Assembly (NCBI GenBank): GCA_965226945.1
Contig: OZ245717.1
Coordinates: 3,596,001-3,660,000, forward strand
Direction of reading: 5' to 3'
From: SYLG01 sp965226945
Lineage (GTDB): Bacteria; Planctomycetota; Planctomycetia; Gemmatales; Gemmataceae
Length of the DNA stretch: 64,000 nucleotides
The position numbers and the translations under genes were made by a program. Shown one piece after another: positions 16,126-24,327 of this stretch. The notes below the pieces were generated by a model. It was not told the origin of the DNA. It was given only the letters and a program-made list of their open reading frames with translations, and did not search any database. The stretch's first letter is position 1. The number at the start of each line of letters is the position of its first letter.

Positions 16126-17996
16126 GAACCCACCTTCCTGGGAAGGTAAATCACCGGTTGTTCGTCTTGGCCGCGCAAGGAAGGATGTTGGAAAAGGATC
16201 TTGCCGATCAAGCCGATGAGCGGTTCCTTGAAGGCCTTTTTGCCAAACCGTGCCAGGCACTCCCTGGCCCTTTTCAAAATGCGTTCCGCCGTGCTCGCGT
16301 CTTCACGAACCGCATTGGCCAGGGCCAGACACAGTGCCTTCAGGCCTCTGCGTGTCCGGGGTCGCCTGAGGGAGCCAAGCAGAAGATCGAGCGACAGAAC
16401 GACAAACCAGCGGGCACGGCTGTCATCGAGCGCCAGCACCTGAAAGCCCAAGTTCTGCACTTCAGGCAGTTTGGCTTCGAGCAGATTCGCAAGCGCCTCC
16501 GGAGCCGACAGGTAAGTTTCCGATGATTCGACAAGGAAAAGTCTGGCCAGGGCATTTCTGGCAAAAAACAGGGGAAAATAAGGAAGCGAATTTTGCGGTA
16601 GGTAATTCAAAAGATGGGAAACGCGCCTGGCGAATTCGGTCGGATTGCGATCGCGTAGATCTTGATAAATCTGGTGCAAAATTTCAATGGTTTTTTTCTT
16701 TTCGTCATGCTGTGGCGTCGAATAGTCCTGGTAAATCCATGTCCTGGTGTAGCAACTGGCGATCAAATCGACTAGTTGGTGATCCTCGTGAGCCACGGCG
16801 GTATTCAGCAGTTGCGCAAAGGCGGGATCGTAAACATTCACGATGGCGGATTGGAACGGGCCCTTCAACCACAAAGGATCATGCCGGCAAAGGCGGGTCG
16901 CCGTGGCGTCATCGAGGTAGAGCGGCCGCCAAAGGAAGTAAGGCCGGTTGGACCAATCGGTGGTGGGCGCACCCAGTTCGGCGAGGCCTGCGCGACGGTC
17001 TAGGTCTTCCAGGTCTTTGCGGTCGAGCAAATCGACAATTTGTCGATTGAAGTCCTTGGAATTGCCAGTGGCATGAATGATCCCCGCCCACAGGTCCCAC
17101 CAGTGGCGAGTGCGAGCGAGTTCCAACAAGGGTTCGCACTTGGCCGAGTGCAAAGACGAAAGGCATTCGCGCACATAGGGAAAAGTCTCGCGGCCCCGCA
17201 ATTTCAGCAGCGCCAGGATCGGCTCATGCCAGTCCATCCTGGCGCCGGATGGGTTGCGCTTGCGCAATTCCTCATGGAGTTGGTCGGCATCGGAGATTTC
17301 CAACGCCAGTCGCTCGACATCCTTTTGCCAATCCTCCTGGGAAACCTGCCACCGGTAGAGGAGGAACGCGAGCTCGTTGTCGTTGGCCTTTTGCGCCGCC
17401 TCGAACAGGCTTCGCCAGAGTTGCCGGCGCTTGTCTCGGGAGGCGGTGACTCCTCGAAGGAAATGACGTTGCAAAAACTCCGAACAGGACGGATCGATCT
17501 GATAAATCGCCAAGGCGATCGGCTCAGTCAAAGTGAACCGGGAATCAAACGCGTGGAGCACCTGCGCTTGGGCCGACTTCTTCGTGGCGTCCCGAAATTG
17601 CCGCAGCAGTTCCTGGCCAAACCTTTCTTCGTCGATGCCGAAGGGAGCCTTGGAGAACTTCCAACGAGTCAGTTTTTGTACCAGCCACGAGTCACGGTTC
17701 TCGCGGGCTTCGCCAAGCCAGGATTCCAGCCGATCGGCGTGGGCGGACCAAGGAATGAGGTTGTCATCAGCGGGGCTTTCTCGGTCGTACTGCGAGAAAT
17801 GCCTCATGATGAACGGCAACGAGCGCAATCGATTGCGCCGATAAAGTTCGGGTCCCCAGAACCAGGTCAGGCCGCCAAGAGCCTTCGCGGATAGGAACGA
17901 CGAGAATTGTTCAAATAGCGCTTCATCGCTTGGCGATGTGGCGAACAGGCGCTCGAGGACCGATTTCAGGCGGTCGGCTGCTTGCGTCTGGCCCAT
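16122..17996 (-). CDS. Large alpha-helical repeat protein, partner of SWIM protein
   Basis: A 624-residue soluble protein, rich in Leu, Ala, Arg and Trp, with helix-turn-helix periodicity throughout (ADRLKSVLERLFATSPSDEALFEQFSSFLSAKAL at the N-terminus, ERILKRARECLARFGKKAF near the end), suggesting a HEAT/TPR-like solenoid. No catalytic motif, Walker box or zinc site is visible. Proteins of this general kind sit beside SWIM proteins in several bacterial conflict or AAA-linked loci, but no AAA or vWA gene is present here. It is the first gene of a two-gene operon reading toward the retron. Confidence 0.72.
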   Translation of the reverse strand: MGQTQAADRLKSVLERLFATSPSDEALFEQFSSFLSAKALGGLTWFWGPELYRRNRLRSLPFIMRHFSQYDRESPADDNLIPWSAHADRLESWLGEARENRDSWLVQKLTRWKFSKAPFGIDEERFGQELLRQFRDATKKSAQAQVLHAFDSRFTLTEPIALAIYQIDPSCSEFLQRHFLRGVTASRDKRRQLWRSLFEAAQKANDNELAFLLYRWQVSQEDWQKDVERLALEISDADQLHEELRKRNPSGARMDWHEPILALLKLRGRETFPYVRECLSSLHSAKCEPLLELARTRHWWDLWAGIIHATGNSKDFNRQIVDLLDRKDLEDLDRRAGLAELGAPTTDWSNRPYFLWRPLYLDDATATRLCRHDPLWLKGPFQSAIVNVYDPAFAQLLNTAVAHEDHQLVDLIASCYTRTWIYQDYSTPQHDEKKKTIEILHQIYQDLRDRNPTEFARRVSHLLNYLPQNSLPYFPLFFARNALARLFLVESSETYLSAPEALANLLEAKLPEVQNLGFQVLALDDSRARWFVVLSLDLLLGSLRRPRTRRGLKALCLALANAVREDASTAERILKRARECLARFGKKAFKEPLIGLIGKILFQHPSLRGQDEQPVIYLPRKVGS

Positions 17997-18083
17997 GCTG
18001 ATCCCGTGGGACTTGAGGGAACGATTGAGGGAAGTATAGAAGGGTCGATGCGGTTTGACGCATTCCCAATGCTGCTGGGCGCG

Positions 18084-18482
18084 TTACTTTTGCCAGGCGG
18101 CATTTTGCAGCACGACGCGGTAGCCATCGGGATCTTCAAAGGTCTTGCCGTGCCTGTCCCAGTAGGGATTGAAGGAGGCCACCCCGGCGTAACCGGCTTG
18201 GGCCATGCGCTCGATCGCGCACTGCCATTCCTCTGGATCGGGCAGATAGAAGACGAGCAAGTGGTCTTGGTCTGGCGCCCGGCCCGCCGGATGGCCCGCT
18301 TTCTTGACGAATTCCAGATGGTAAGCGCCGCCGGCAAAACCGAGCATGACGCCATCGAAACCTTCATGGTCCTGAAACTGGCCCAGAATCGACATGCCAA
18401 GACCGTCGCGATAAAAGCGAATTAACTCGTCCATCTGATCGGTGGGCCGGGCAACGCGCAGGTGGGCCTGGGCTAGTGACAT
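18084..18482 (-). CDS. VOC (glyoxalase/dioxygenase fold) family protein
   Basis: A 132-residue protein from MSLAQAHLRVARPT. Two beta-alpha-beta-beta-beta modules: LIRFYRDGLGMSILGQF with a downstream GAYHLEFV, then MAQAGYAGVASFNPYWDRHGKTFEDPDGYRVVLQ, the latter with the family's characteristic DPDGYRV ending. Substrate unknown; such proteins range from lactoylglutathione lyases to resistance proteins. The start chosen is the first Met after an Arg/Lys-rich non-coding-looking stretch. It lies downstream of a thioesterase gene on the same strand. Confidence 0.85.
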   Translation of the reverse strand: MSLAQAHLRVARPTDQMDELIRFYRDGLGMSILGQFQDHEGFDGVMLGFAGGAYHLEFVKKAGHPAGRAPDQDHLLVFYLPDPEEWQCAIERMAQAGYAGVASFNPYWDRHGKTFEDPDGYRVVLQNAAWQK

Positions 18483-18520
18483 AAGACTCCTATTTGGTGA
18501 ATATAACCTCCTTGATATCC

Positions 18521-18940
18521 TTAGTTTCTTTTTGCGACGAACCATTCCACGGTTCCTGTCAGCACGACGGCTCCGTTCTCATCGGTGACTTCCATCGGCA
18601 CCGCTGCCAGCACGCGGCCCTTGGCGGTCCATTCGGCCTTCCAGTTTGCAGCTTCTTCCGCGCTAGCGAGCGCCCTCGCAAAGATCCGGCCTTGGGCCGG
18701 CTTACGAAACTTGACTTCCAGGCGCCTGACTACGGGAACCAGCCCCTGCAAATCGCCCCAGTGGCACAGGAGAAAATCCCCGGAGCCGGCTTCGGCCACC
18801 GCCATCAGCGCGCTGGCATGAACCGTGCCGAGGTGGTTGCCATACTGTTCTCCTGCGGGAAGGCTGACCCGGTCGCCTTGCTCGCCTTTTACGATTTCCA
18901 GTCCAAGCAAACGATTGAAAGGCAACTGGGTGACATCCAT
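18521..18940 (-). CDS. Hotdog-fold thioesterase-like protein (DUF4442/YiiD-C type)
   Basis: A 139-residue protein with the hotdog pattern NRLLGLEIVKGEQGDRVSLP..NHLGTVHASALMAVAEAGSG, where the central helix follows the G-T-x-H-A motif, and a strand VKFRKPAQGRIFARA. Likely an acyl-CoA or acyl-ACP thioesterase of unknown acyl specificity. The ATG at 18940 is preceded by GGAGGA at 18954-18949 with eight bases between, favouring it over a TTG six bases upstream. It starts two bases after the stop of the upstream membrane-protein gene, so they are co-transcribed. Confidence 0.8.
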   Translation of the reverse strand: MDVTQLPFNRLLGLEIVKGEQGDRVSLPAGEQYGNHLGTVHASALMAVAEAGSGDFLLCHWGDLQGLVPVVRRLEVKFRKPAQGRIFARALASAEEAANWKAEWTAKGRVLAAVPMEVTDENGAVVLTGTVEWFVAKRN

Positions 18941-18942
18941 TT

Positions 18943-19275
18943 TCAAAGTCCTCCCGAAGCAACTTCAGGATCTTCTTTTAGCGACGCGGCCGGCGGCCCC
19001 TGAGTCATTCGTTTGACCAGGTTCCAGATCACTCCCAGGAGACCCGCGGCGACCGACCCCAAGCCGATCACGGTCACGGCGGTGACGATCGCCGAATAGG
19101 GAGCTTGTTTGACCACCTCGGGCCGATCGATGGGGCGATGAAATATCCGGATCCCATGGATTTCGACAAATTCCTCACCCGGTCCGTTCTGATCGGGCAT
19201 ACGCATCTCCATGCGCAAACCAAAGACAAGCAAGATGAGCGCGGTGGCAAACCAGCCAAGAAACGATGGGAACAT
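18943..19275 (-). CDS. Small two-segment membrane protein
   Basis: A 110-residue protein with membrane segments at residues 2-20 (FPSFLGWFATALILLVFGL) and about 62-84 (AIVTAVTVIGLGSVAAGLLGVIW), and between them a polar domain (EEFVEIHGIRIFHRPIDRPEV). Start at the ATG giving MFPSFLG; a TTG 15 bases upstream is the alternative. Family not recognised. It is followed almost immediately by the thioesterase gene. Confidence 0.65.
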   Translation of the reverse strand: MFPSFLGWFATALILLVFGLRMEMRMPDQNGPGEEFVEIHGIRIFHRPIDRPEVVKQAPYSAIVTAVTVIGLGSVAAGLLGVIWNLVKRMTQGPPAASLKEDPEVASGGL

Positions 19276-19338
19276 GAAGCCGGATCTCAAGGGTAATAGG
19301 AATGTTCAAGCCCGACCTGGAGGCTGGAGGGCAAATCA

Positions 19339-19848
19339 TCAGGCTTTCCCAAGCGACTCTCTACACCAGTAGACCAGGTCGGTCGCCGCCGGTTCGCCGC
19401 CTGCCAGCCGGATGAGGGTAGCGATTTGGCCGCGGTGATACCAGGAATGGCCGAAGAGCTGGGTCAGAATGTCTTCGACGCGATTACGATATCGGCCCGA
19501 GTCGAGGCTTTGATATTCCATCGTCCGGTCCAGATCGGCATCGCTCAAACGGGCGAGATAGTCCGACCAAAGGTTCGAAACGGCTTCCCATTCGGCCGCG
19601 ATCTGGGAAAGCTCGGCATCTTCCGGAAAGGGCGATCCCGAAGGAGGTGCCGTAAGACCCATGCGCGAAAGCCACATCCGTCTGGCAAACACCAGATGGG
19701 CCATGAGCGAGACCGCCTTGCGATATTCCGAGTTCAACCGGTTCGCGGGAGGGACGGTTCCCAAGGATTGGAGCACCTTGGCATGCGAGTCCTTCTCATA
19801 TTCAAACCAGCGCCGGTAGCGCCTGATCAATTCATCGGACATGTCCAT
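19339..19848 (-). CDS. DinB family protein
   Basis: A 169-residue four-helix-bundle protein of the DinB/YfiT type. The metal-binding pattern is recognisable: the first His in SLMAHLVFARRMWLSRM (about residue 51) and a pair in LFGHSWYHRGQIATLIRLAG (about residues 135 and 139). Members are metal-dependent transferases, often using thiol cofactors, or damage-inducible proteins of unknown role. Two Met codons near the start (MDMSDE) are both possible. It stands alone between convergent and divergent genes. Confidence 0.85.
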   Translation of the reverse strand: MDMSDELIRRYRRWFEYEKDSHAKVLQSLGTVPPANRLNSEYRKAVSLMAHLVFARRMWLSRMGLTAPPSGSPFPEDAELSQIAAEWEAVSNLWSDYLARLSDADLDRTMEYQSLDSGRYRNRVEDILTQLFGHSWYHRGQIATLIRLAGGEPAATDLVYWCRESLGKA

Positions 19849-20082
19849 TCCCGATTCTCATATTCTCTTCAGGGGGTTGGCCCAAACCGGCCTATCCCTC
19901 GCTTCCTTCATCCAATGATTCGTTTGCTGACCCGGCCATCCCCGGGGAGGATTTTCCCGGCGATTCTTGGAGGCCGGCCGGGGTGTCGTTATCCATGAAG
20001 AATCCCATTGCCGGCCCAGCAAAATCCTAGAAAGACACATGACGCCGTTGTGTACTCGCCACTCCCCTGGGGTTGTGCCGCC

Positions 20083-21324
20083 ATGAAACCATTCCCTGAC
20101 TCGTTTGTGCTGATTTGCCTGTTCGCGGGCGCGCCCCTATTTGCTGGCGACATTCCCACCGTGCCTCCCGCCGAAGTGGGTCTGTCCGCGGATAAGCTGG
20201 CCGAAGTCGGCAAATTCATGGAAAAGCAGGTGGCGGACAAAAAGATTGCCGGAGGGTCCGTGCTCATTGCCCGTCATGGCAAAATCGCCTTCTCCCACTC
20301 CTATGGCGTGATCGATCTGGAAACGAGAAAGCCCGTATCGGCCGACACGATCTTCCGCCTCTATTCGATGACCAAGGCGATCACGACCGCGGCGGCGCTC
20401 AACCTGGTCGATGCGGGGAAGATCCACATCAACGATCCGGTTTCGAAGTACATTCCTGCCTTCGCCAACCTCAAAGTGGCCGCCAAGGAAGGCCTGCGTG
20501 CTCCGGAACGCGAAATGACCGTCAAGGACCTCATGCTCCATACCTCCGGGCTGACCTACGGCGGTGGGCCCGACGCCTTGAGGGAGGCCTACCTGAAATT
20601 GAAACCGCTCGAATCGGCCAATCTGGAAGAGATGGCGGAAAAGCTGTCCAAGGCGCCGCTGGCCTACGATCCGGGTACCGACTGGATCTATTCGGTCTCG
20701 ATCGATGTTCTGGGCCGTATCGTCGAAATTGCCAGCGAGGAGCCGCTCGACGCCTTCTTGAAGAAAACGATCTTTGACCCGCTGGGCATGAAAGACACCG
20801 ACTTCAGCGTTCCTTCTGAAAAGTTGGACCGTTTCGCCACCAATTACAGCCGCGTGCCCGACGGGCTAAAAGTTGCCGACAGCCCAGCCAAATCCCACTT
20901 CGCCAAGAAGGCCACCTTTTTTTCCGGAGGCGGCGGATTGGTCGGCACGGGGAATGACTACCTGCGGTTTTTGATGATGGTGCAAAATGGCGGCGAGTTC
21001 GACGGCGTCCGGATCTTGAAACCCGAAACGGCCAAGCTCATGGTTACCAATCAACTTCCCGCCAAGGCCTTTCCGATTCACTTCGGCAAGGAGGTCAGGC
21101 ATGGCACCGGGTTTGGTTTCGGATTTTCCGTGCGCACCGCCAACATGACCTGGGATCCGGATGCCCGCGTCGGCGAATATGGCTGGGGCGGGGCGGCCTC
21201 CACCCATTACTGGGTCAGTCCGCGAGACAATTTGATTGCCATCACCCTGGAGCAGATCGTGCCTTATCAATGGGATACGGAATTTGGGATAAAAAAGATG
21301 GTTTATGACGCCATCGAGCGCTAA
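20083..21324 (+). CDS. Secreted beta-lactamase-fold serine hydrolase (class C/EstB type)
   Basis: A 413-residue exported protein with signal peptide ending GAPLFAGD. The penicillin-binding/beta-lactamase fold is shown by the nucleophile motif SxxK in LYSMTKAIT (about residue 92), the second motif YSVS at about residue 210 (in WIYSVSIDVLGRIVE), HTSGLTYG near 155, and a late GWGGAASTHYWVSPRDN. Such proteins are usually esterases or D-aminopeptidases rather than true beta-lactamases. Start is the ATG directly ahead of the hydrophobic leader; upstream codons in frame look non-coding. Confidence 0.88.
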   Translation: MKPFPDSFVLICLFAGAPLFAGDIPTVPPAEVGLSADKLAEVGKFMEKQVADKKIAGGSVLIARHGKIAFSHSYGVIDLETRKPVSADTIFRLYSMTKAITTAAALNLVDAGKIHINDPVSKYIPAFANLKVAAKEGLRAPEREMTVKDLMLHTSGLTYGGGPDALREAYLKLKPLESANLEEMAEKLSKAPLAYDPGTDWIYSVSIDVLGRIVEIASEEPLDAFLKKTIFDPLGMKDTDFSVPSEKLDRFATNYSRVPDGLKVADSPAKSHFAKKATFFSGGGGLVGTGNDYLRFLMMVQNGGEFDGVRILKPETAKLMVTNQLPAKAFPIHFGKEVRHGTGFGFGFSVRTANMTWDPDARVGEYGWGGAASTHYWVSPRDNLIAITLEQIVPYQWDTEFGIKKMVYDAIER

Positions 21325-21386
21325 GCGCCTGGGCGTGAAACCATGGCCGGCCCGTGTGCAAGGAATTCTTGCTTGCAAGCGTTCGA

Positions 21387-21974
21387 TTAGCCGGGGAACG
21401 ATTGCAGCGCCAGCTTGACCACCTGGCGCAGTTCCTCAGGCCCAGCGCCTCCGGCCGCCTGGATGGCCAGGCCATGATTGACCACCGAGATGTACTTGGC
21501 CAGAATGGCCGCATCGCAATCGGGGGGCAGATCTTTCTCGTTGATCGCTCGTTGAAAACGCATCCTTAATGCGGCTTCCGCCTGGGCGCGTTTCTTCGCC
21601 ATTTCGCGGCGCAAACAATCGGCTTCATCGCCACAGGCCAGGGCGCTTTGAATCAGAAAGCAGCCTTTGGGGTTGCGCCCGCTGGTGACCATGTCGATCG
21701 AACCTTCAAACAAGCGTGCAACCACGGCGCGAGCGGTCGGCGCCTGAATCGCCTCGGTGAAAAACCCGGCGGGACCTTCCACATAGCGATCGACCGCCTT
21801 GCGAAAGAGCGCTTCCTTGTTGCCAAAGGCGGCATAAAGGCTGGGGCGGTTGATCCCCATCGCCTCGGTCAAATCGGGCAGCGAAGTTCCCTCGTAGCCC
21901 TTGCGCCAAAAGACTTTCAGCGCCGCGTCAAGGGCCTGGTCGATGTCGAATTCTCGGGGCCGTCCCGCAGTCAT
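21387..21974 (-). CDS. TetR family transcriptional regulator
   Basis: A 195-residue repressor. The N-terminal helix-turn-helix spans about residues 10-55: ALDAALKVFWRKGYEGTSLPDLTEAMGINRPSLYAAFGNKEALF. The C-terminal ligand domain resembles the TetR_C group found with YcdC/AcrR-like regulators (SGRNPKGCFLIQSALACGDEADCLR). It is divergent from an SDR gene, and the 121-base intergenic space contains two copies of a TACC-N4-GGTA palindrome, which are its likely operators for both autoregulation and SDR control. Confidence 0.9.
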   Translation of the reverse strand: MTAGRPREFDIDQALDAALKVFWRKGYEGTSLPDLTEAMGINRPSLYAAFGNKEALFRKAVDRYVEGPAGFFTEAIQAPTARAVVARLFEGSIDMVTSGRNPKGCFLIQSALACGDEADCLRREMAKKRAQAEAALRMRFQRAINEKDLPPDCDAAILAKYISVVNHGLAIQAAGGAGPEELRQVVKLALQSFPG

Positions 21975-22004
21975 GGGAGGTTCCTGCTTTCGCTTTCGTG
22001 ATTT

Positions 22005-22020
22005 TTTACCTGTTGGTACA
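22005..22020. promoter_or_regulatory. TetR operator copy 1
   Basis: TTTACC-TGTT-GGTACA, one mismatch from the second copy's perfect inverted repeat. It lies 31 bases ahead of the tetR start codon, where it would block tetR transcription. Confidence 0.75.
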
Positions 22021-22028
22021 TTTTACGT

Positions 22029-22058
22029 TTGACTTGGCCAAAAGTGACCTCCTAATAT
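22029..22058 (+). promoter_or_regulatory. Promoter of the SDR gene
   Basis: TTGACT at 22029-22034, 18 bases, then TAATAT at 22053-22058. The second operator touches the -10 box. An AAGGAGGT ribosome site at 22083-22090 follows, five bases before the SDR start codon. Confidence 0.75.
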
Positions 22059-22073
22059 GTACCTGACGGTACA
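22058..22073. promoter_or_regulatory. TetR operator copy 2
   Basis: Perfect inverted repeat TGTACC-TGAC-GGTACA, overlapping the -10 end and probable transcription start of the SDR promoter, so binding should repress the SDR gene. Confidence 0.8.
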
Positions 22074-22095
22074 AAAAATCTGAAGGAGGTCGGCC

Positions 22096-22848
22096 ATGTC
22101 GGGGAAACTCAAGGGTAAGATCGCGGTCGTTACGGGGGCATCCAAGGGGATCGGCGCTGAGATCGCAAGGCAGCTGGGCGCTGAGGGGGCGACTGTTGTT
22201 GTCAATTATTCATCAAGCAGGGAAGGGGCCGATAAGGTCGTTTCGCAGATCACGGCAAAAGGCGGCAAGGCGCTAGCCCTGCAGGCGAATCTGTCGAAAC
22301 CGGCCGACGTGCAAAAGTTTTTTGCCGAAGTGAAAAAGGCGCATGGGCGAGTGGACATCCTGGTCAACAACGCCGGCATCTACGAATTCGCTCCGCTGAA
22401 TGAGATCACTCCCGAACACTTCTACAAGTTATTCGATCTCAATGTGCTCGGGTTGCTCTTAACCACCCAGGAGGCAGCCAAACTTGTCGGCCCGGAAGGG
22501 GCAAGCTTCATCAATATTAGTTCGGTCGTCTCGACGGTCACTCCGCCCAATGCCGCCGTTTACAGCGCAACCAAGGCCTCGGTCGATGCGATCACTCTCA
22601 CCTTTGCGAAGGAACTCGCCCCTCGCAAGATCCGCGTCAACGCGATCAACCCGGGAATGATCGAAACCGAAGGGGTGCAATCGGCCGGTATCGACAAGGG
22701 GGACATGCGCAAGTGGGTGGAATCGGTCACGCCGCTGGGTCGCATCGGCCAAGTCGGAGAAATCGCCCCGGCCGCCGTGTTCCTCGCTTCGAGCGATTCC
22801 AGCTACCTCACCGGCGAAACGATTAAAATTGCAGGCGGGTTCCGTTAA
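22096..22848 (+). CDS. SDR family oxidoreductase (3-oxoacyl-ACP reductase-like)
   Basis: A 250-residue classical short-chain dehydrogenase. Cofactor motif TGASKGIG (residues 13-20), NNAG (about 92-95), catalytic Ser in INISSVVS, and YSATKAS carrying the Tyr and Lys of the active site; C-terminal SSDSSYLTGETIKIAGGFR is standard. The Arg/Ser-rich loop after the second strand (NYSSSREGADKV) suggests NADPH preference. Tight TetR control with an excellent ribosome site points to an inducible stress or xenobiotic-related reductase rather than a fatty-acid synthesis enzyme. Confidence 0.92.
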   Translation: MSGKLKGKIAVVTGASKGIGAEIARQLGAEGATVVVNYSSSREGADKVVSQITAKGGKALALQANLSKPADVQKFFAEVKKAHGRVDILVNNAGIYEFAPLNEITPEHFYKLFDLNVLGLLLTTQEAAKLVGPEGASFINISSVVSTVTPPNAAVYSATKASVDAITLTFAKELAPRKIRVNAINPGMIETEGVQSAGIDKGDMRKWVESVTPLGRIGQVGEIAPAAVFLASSDSSYLTGETIKIAGGFR

Positions 22849-22878
22849 AGAAAAGGAGAAAAAGGGCTAAAGAGATCG

Positions 22879-22937
22879 CCAGAGTGCTGGAAGCAATTCC
22901 CGGGAGAGGATGGCTTTCAGCGCTCTGGTCTTTTTTT
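22879..22937 (+). terminator. Rho-independent terminator after SDR gene
   Basis: Fifteen-base arms CCAGAGTGCTGGAAG (22879-22893) and CTTTCAGCGCTCTGG (22914-22928) pair with two G-T wobbles; a run of seven T follows within 22929-22937. Confidence 0.85.
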
Positions 22938-22939
22938 GG

Positions 22940-23323
22940 TTACCCTTCCTTGGCAGACGCCTGCTTCGCGCAGGCGATATTGCCCTCAGGGTCTTGGAAC
23001 TTCACGATCCAGCCGACCGTGGGGATTTCGCATTTGGGAAAGATGATTTTCCCGCCGTTGGCGACGATTGCCTTCTCCGCCTCATCGATATCGTCGACTG
23101 AAATCGTTCCCTCGTAACCGCTGGATTTGACTCCTGCCACGACCTCGTGGCGCTTTTGCATCGCACCGCAGATGCCGGGATCGTCCTTGGTTCCTGTCGA
23201 AATCAAGAAAAAGCCGGGCGGTCCCCACGGTTCGAATTTCCAGCCAAACACCTTGCCGTAGAAATCGCGCGCTCGGCTCAAGTCGTCGGCTTGCACCGAG
23301 AAAAACACCAGATTGCCTGCCAT
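22940..23323 (-). CDS. VOC family protein
   Basis: A 127-residue glyoxalase-fold protein, MAGNLVFFSVQADDLSRARDFYGKVFGWKFEPWG, with second module ISVDDIDEAEKAIVANGGKIIFPKCEIPTVGWIVKFQDPEGNIACAKQ. The start is set by AGGAGA at 23336-23331, seven bases ahead of ATG, although the frame extends upstream. The DLSRARDFYGKVFGW and DPEGN motifs are the usual VOC hallmarks. It is divergent from an AraC-type regulator, which may control it. Confidence 0.87.
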   Translation of the reverse strand: MAGNLVFFSVQADDLSRARDFYGKVFGWKFEPWGPPGFFLISTGTKDDPGICGAMQKRHEVVAGVKSSGYEGTISVDDIDEAEKAIVANGGKIIFPKCEIPTVGWIVKFQDPEGNIACAKQASAKEG

Positions 23324-23470
23324 GATTTCGTCTCCTGGAGTGTGCCTGATTCGGCGCATGGATCGGCTGGCTTGCCGCCTGAATGGCGTGCCTGCGCCTA
23401 CCGCCGAGCTTGCGATGCGAGTATGATAACCCACCGGTGAACTCGCGCGATCTCGATATTTTGCCAATTC

Positions 23471-24250
23471 ATGTCGAAAAAACGCCAAACTACTTTGTTG
23501 GCCGCAAAGGCTCCTTCCGAAGGCGTCTTGGTTCGCAGTTACGCCATCAGGCACACGCACCCCCATGTGATCGCGTATCACCACCATTCCTGGCATCAGT
23601 TGATCTATGCGACCGAGGGGGTCCTGACGGTGCGGACCTTCGTGGGAGACTGGGTCATCCCTCCCAATCGCGCGGTGTGGGTTCCCGCCGAAGTGGAGCA
23701 CAGCATCGAATGGGGAGAATCGGTTTTCTTGCAGACGCTCTACTTTCATCCCGGCCTAAAGCAGGCCTTGCCCACACGCTGCCAGGCGGTGAATGTTTCA
23801 CCTCTTTTGCGTGAATTGATCGGCCACATTGTCCGCAAGGGGCCGCTTGATCAAGTCATCGCGGAGAATGATCGATTGATCGCTTTCCTTCTCGATCAGA
23901 TCAATCTGCTCGAAACGATTCCCATGCAGCTACCCTTGCCGCAGGATTTGCGCGCCAAAATGGCGTCGCAATGGGTGATGGCCCATCCTGATGATTCAAC
24001 CACCGTGAACCAACTGGCGAAGCAATCAAACGCCAGCGCGCGAACGCTCGAAAGGCTCTTTCTTGAGGAGACTGGATTGACCTTGGGCCGTTGGCGCCAA
24101 CAGGCGCGATTATTTCACGCGCTCAAGCTTCTGGCAAAGGGCGACCCGGCAAACAAGGTTGCGGCCAAGACCGGCTACGCCAGTCCCAGCGCCTTCATTC
24201 ATGCCTTCCGGAAGTTCTTTGGAACCACGCCAGGAAACTATTTCCAATGA
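23471..24250 (+). CDS. AraC family transcriptional regulator with cupin sensor domain
   Basis: A 259-residue regulator. The N-terminal AraC-binding cupin (about 15-110) shows HHHSWHQLIYATEGVLTV and WVIPPNRAVWVPAEVEHSIE. The C-terminal double helix-turn-helix begins at about 165 (TTVNQLAKQSNASARTLERLFLEETGLTLGRWRQQARL) and ends with VAAKTGYASPSAFIHAFRKFFGTTPGNY, the second AraC HTH signature. Closest in layout to NimR/YdeC-type regulators that control exporters; an MFS exporter gene lies just downstream in the opposite orientation. Confidence 0.9.
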   Translation: MSKKRQTTLLAAKAPSEGVLVRSYAIRHTHPHVIAYHHHSWHQLIYATEGVLTVRTFVGDWVIPPNRAVWVPAEVEHSIEWGESVFLQTLYFHPGLKQALPTRCQAVNVSPLLRELIGHIVRKGPLDQVIAENDRLIAFLLDQINLLETIPMQLPLPQDLRAKMASQWVMAHPDDSTTVNQLAKQSNASARTLERLFLEETGLTLGRWRQQARLFHALKLLAKGDPANKVAAKTGYASPSAFIHAFRKFFGTTPGNYFQ

Positions 24251-24327
24251 ACCTGTAACCATGACCCTGTCGGCGCGCCTTCTTTACAAGGGCTTTAAGC
24301 GGGCTTTTTTGCGCTTTAAGAGGTCTT

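Noticed and set aside
24280..24320. Terminator hairpin between araC and the MFS gene
   Set aside because: CTTTAAGCG and CGCTTTAAG pair imperfectly around a T-rich loop; too weak to call.
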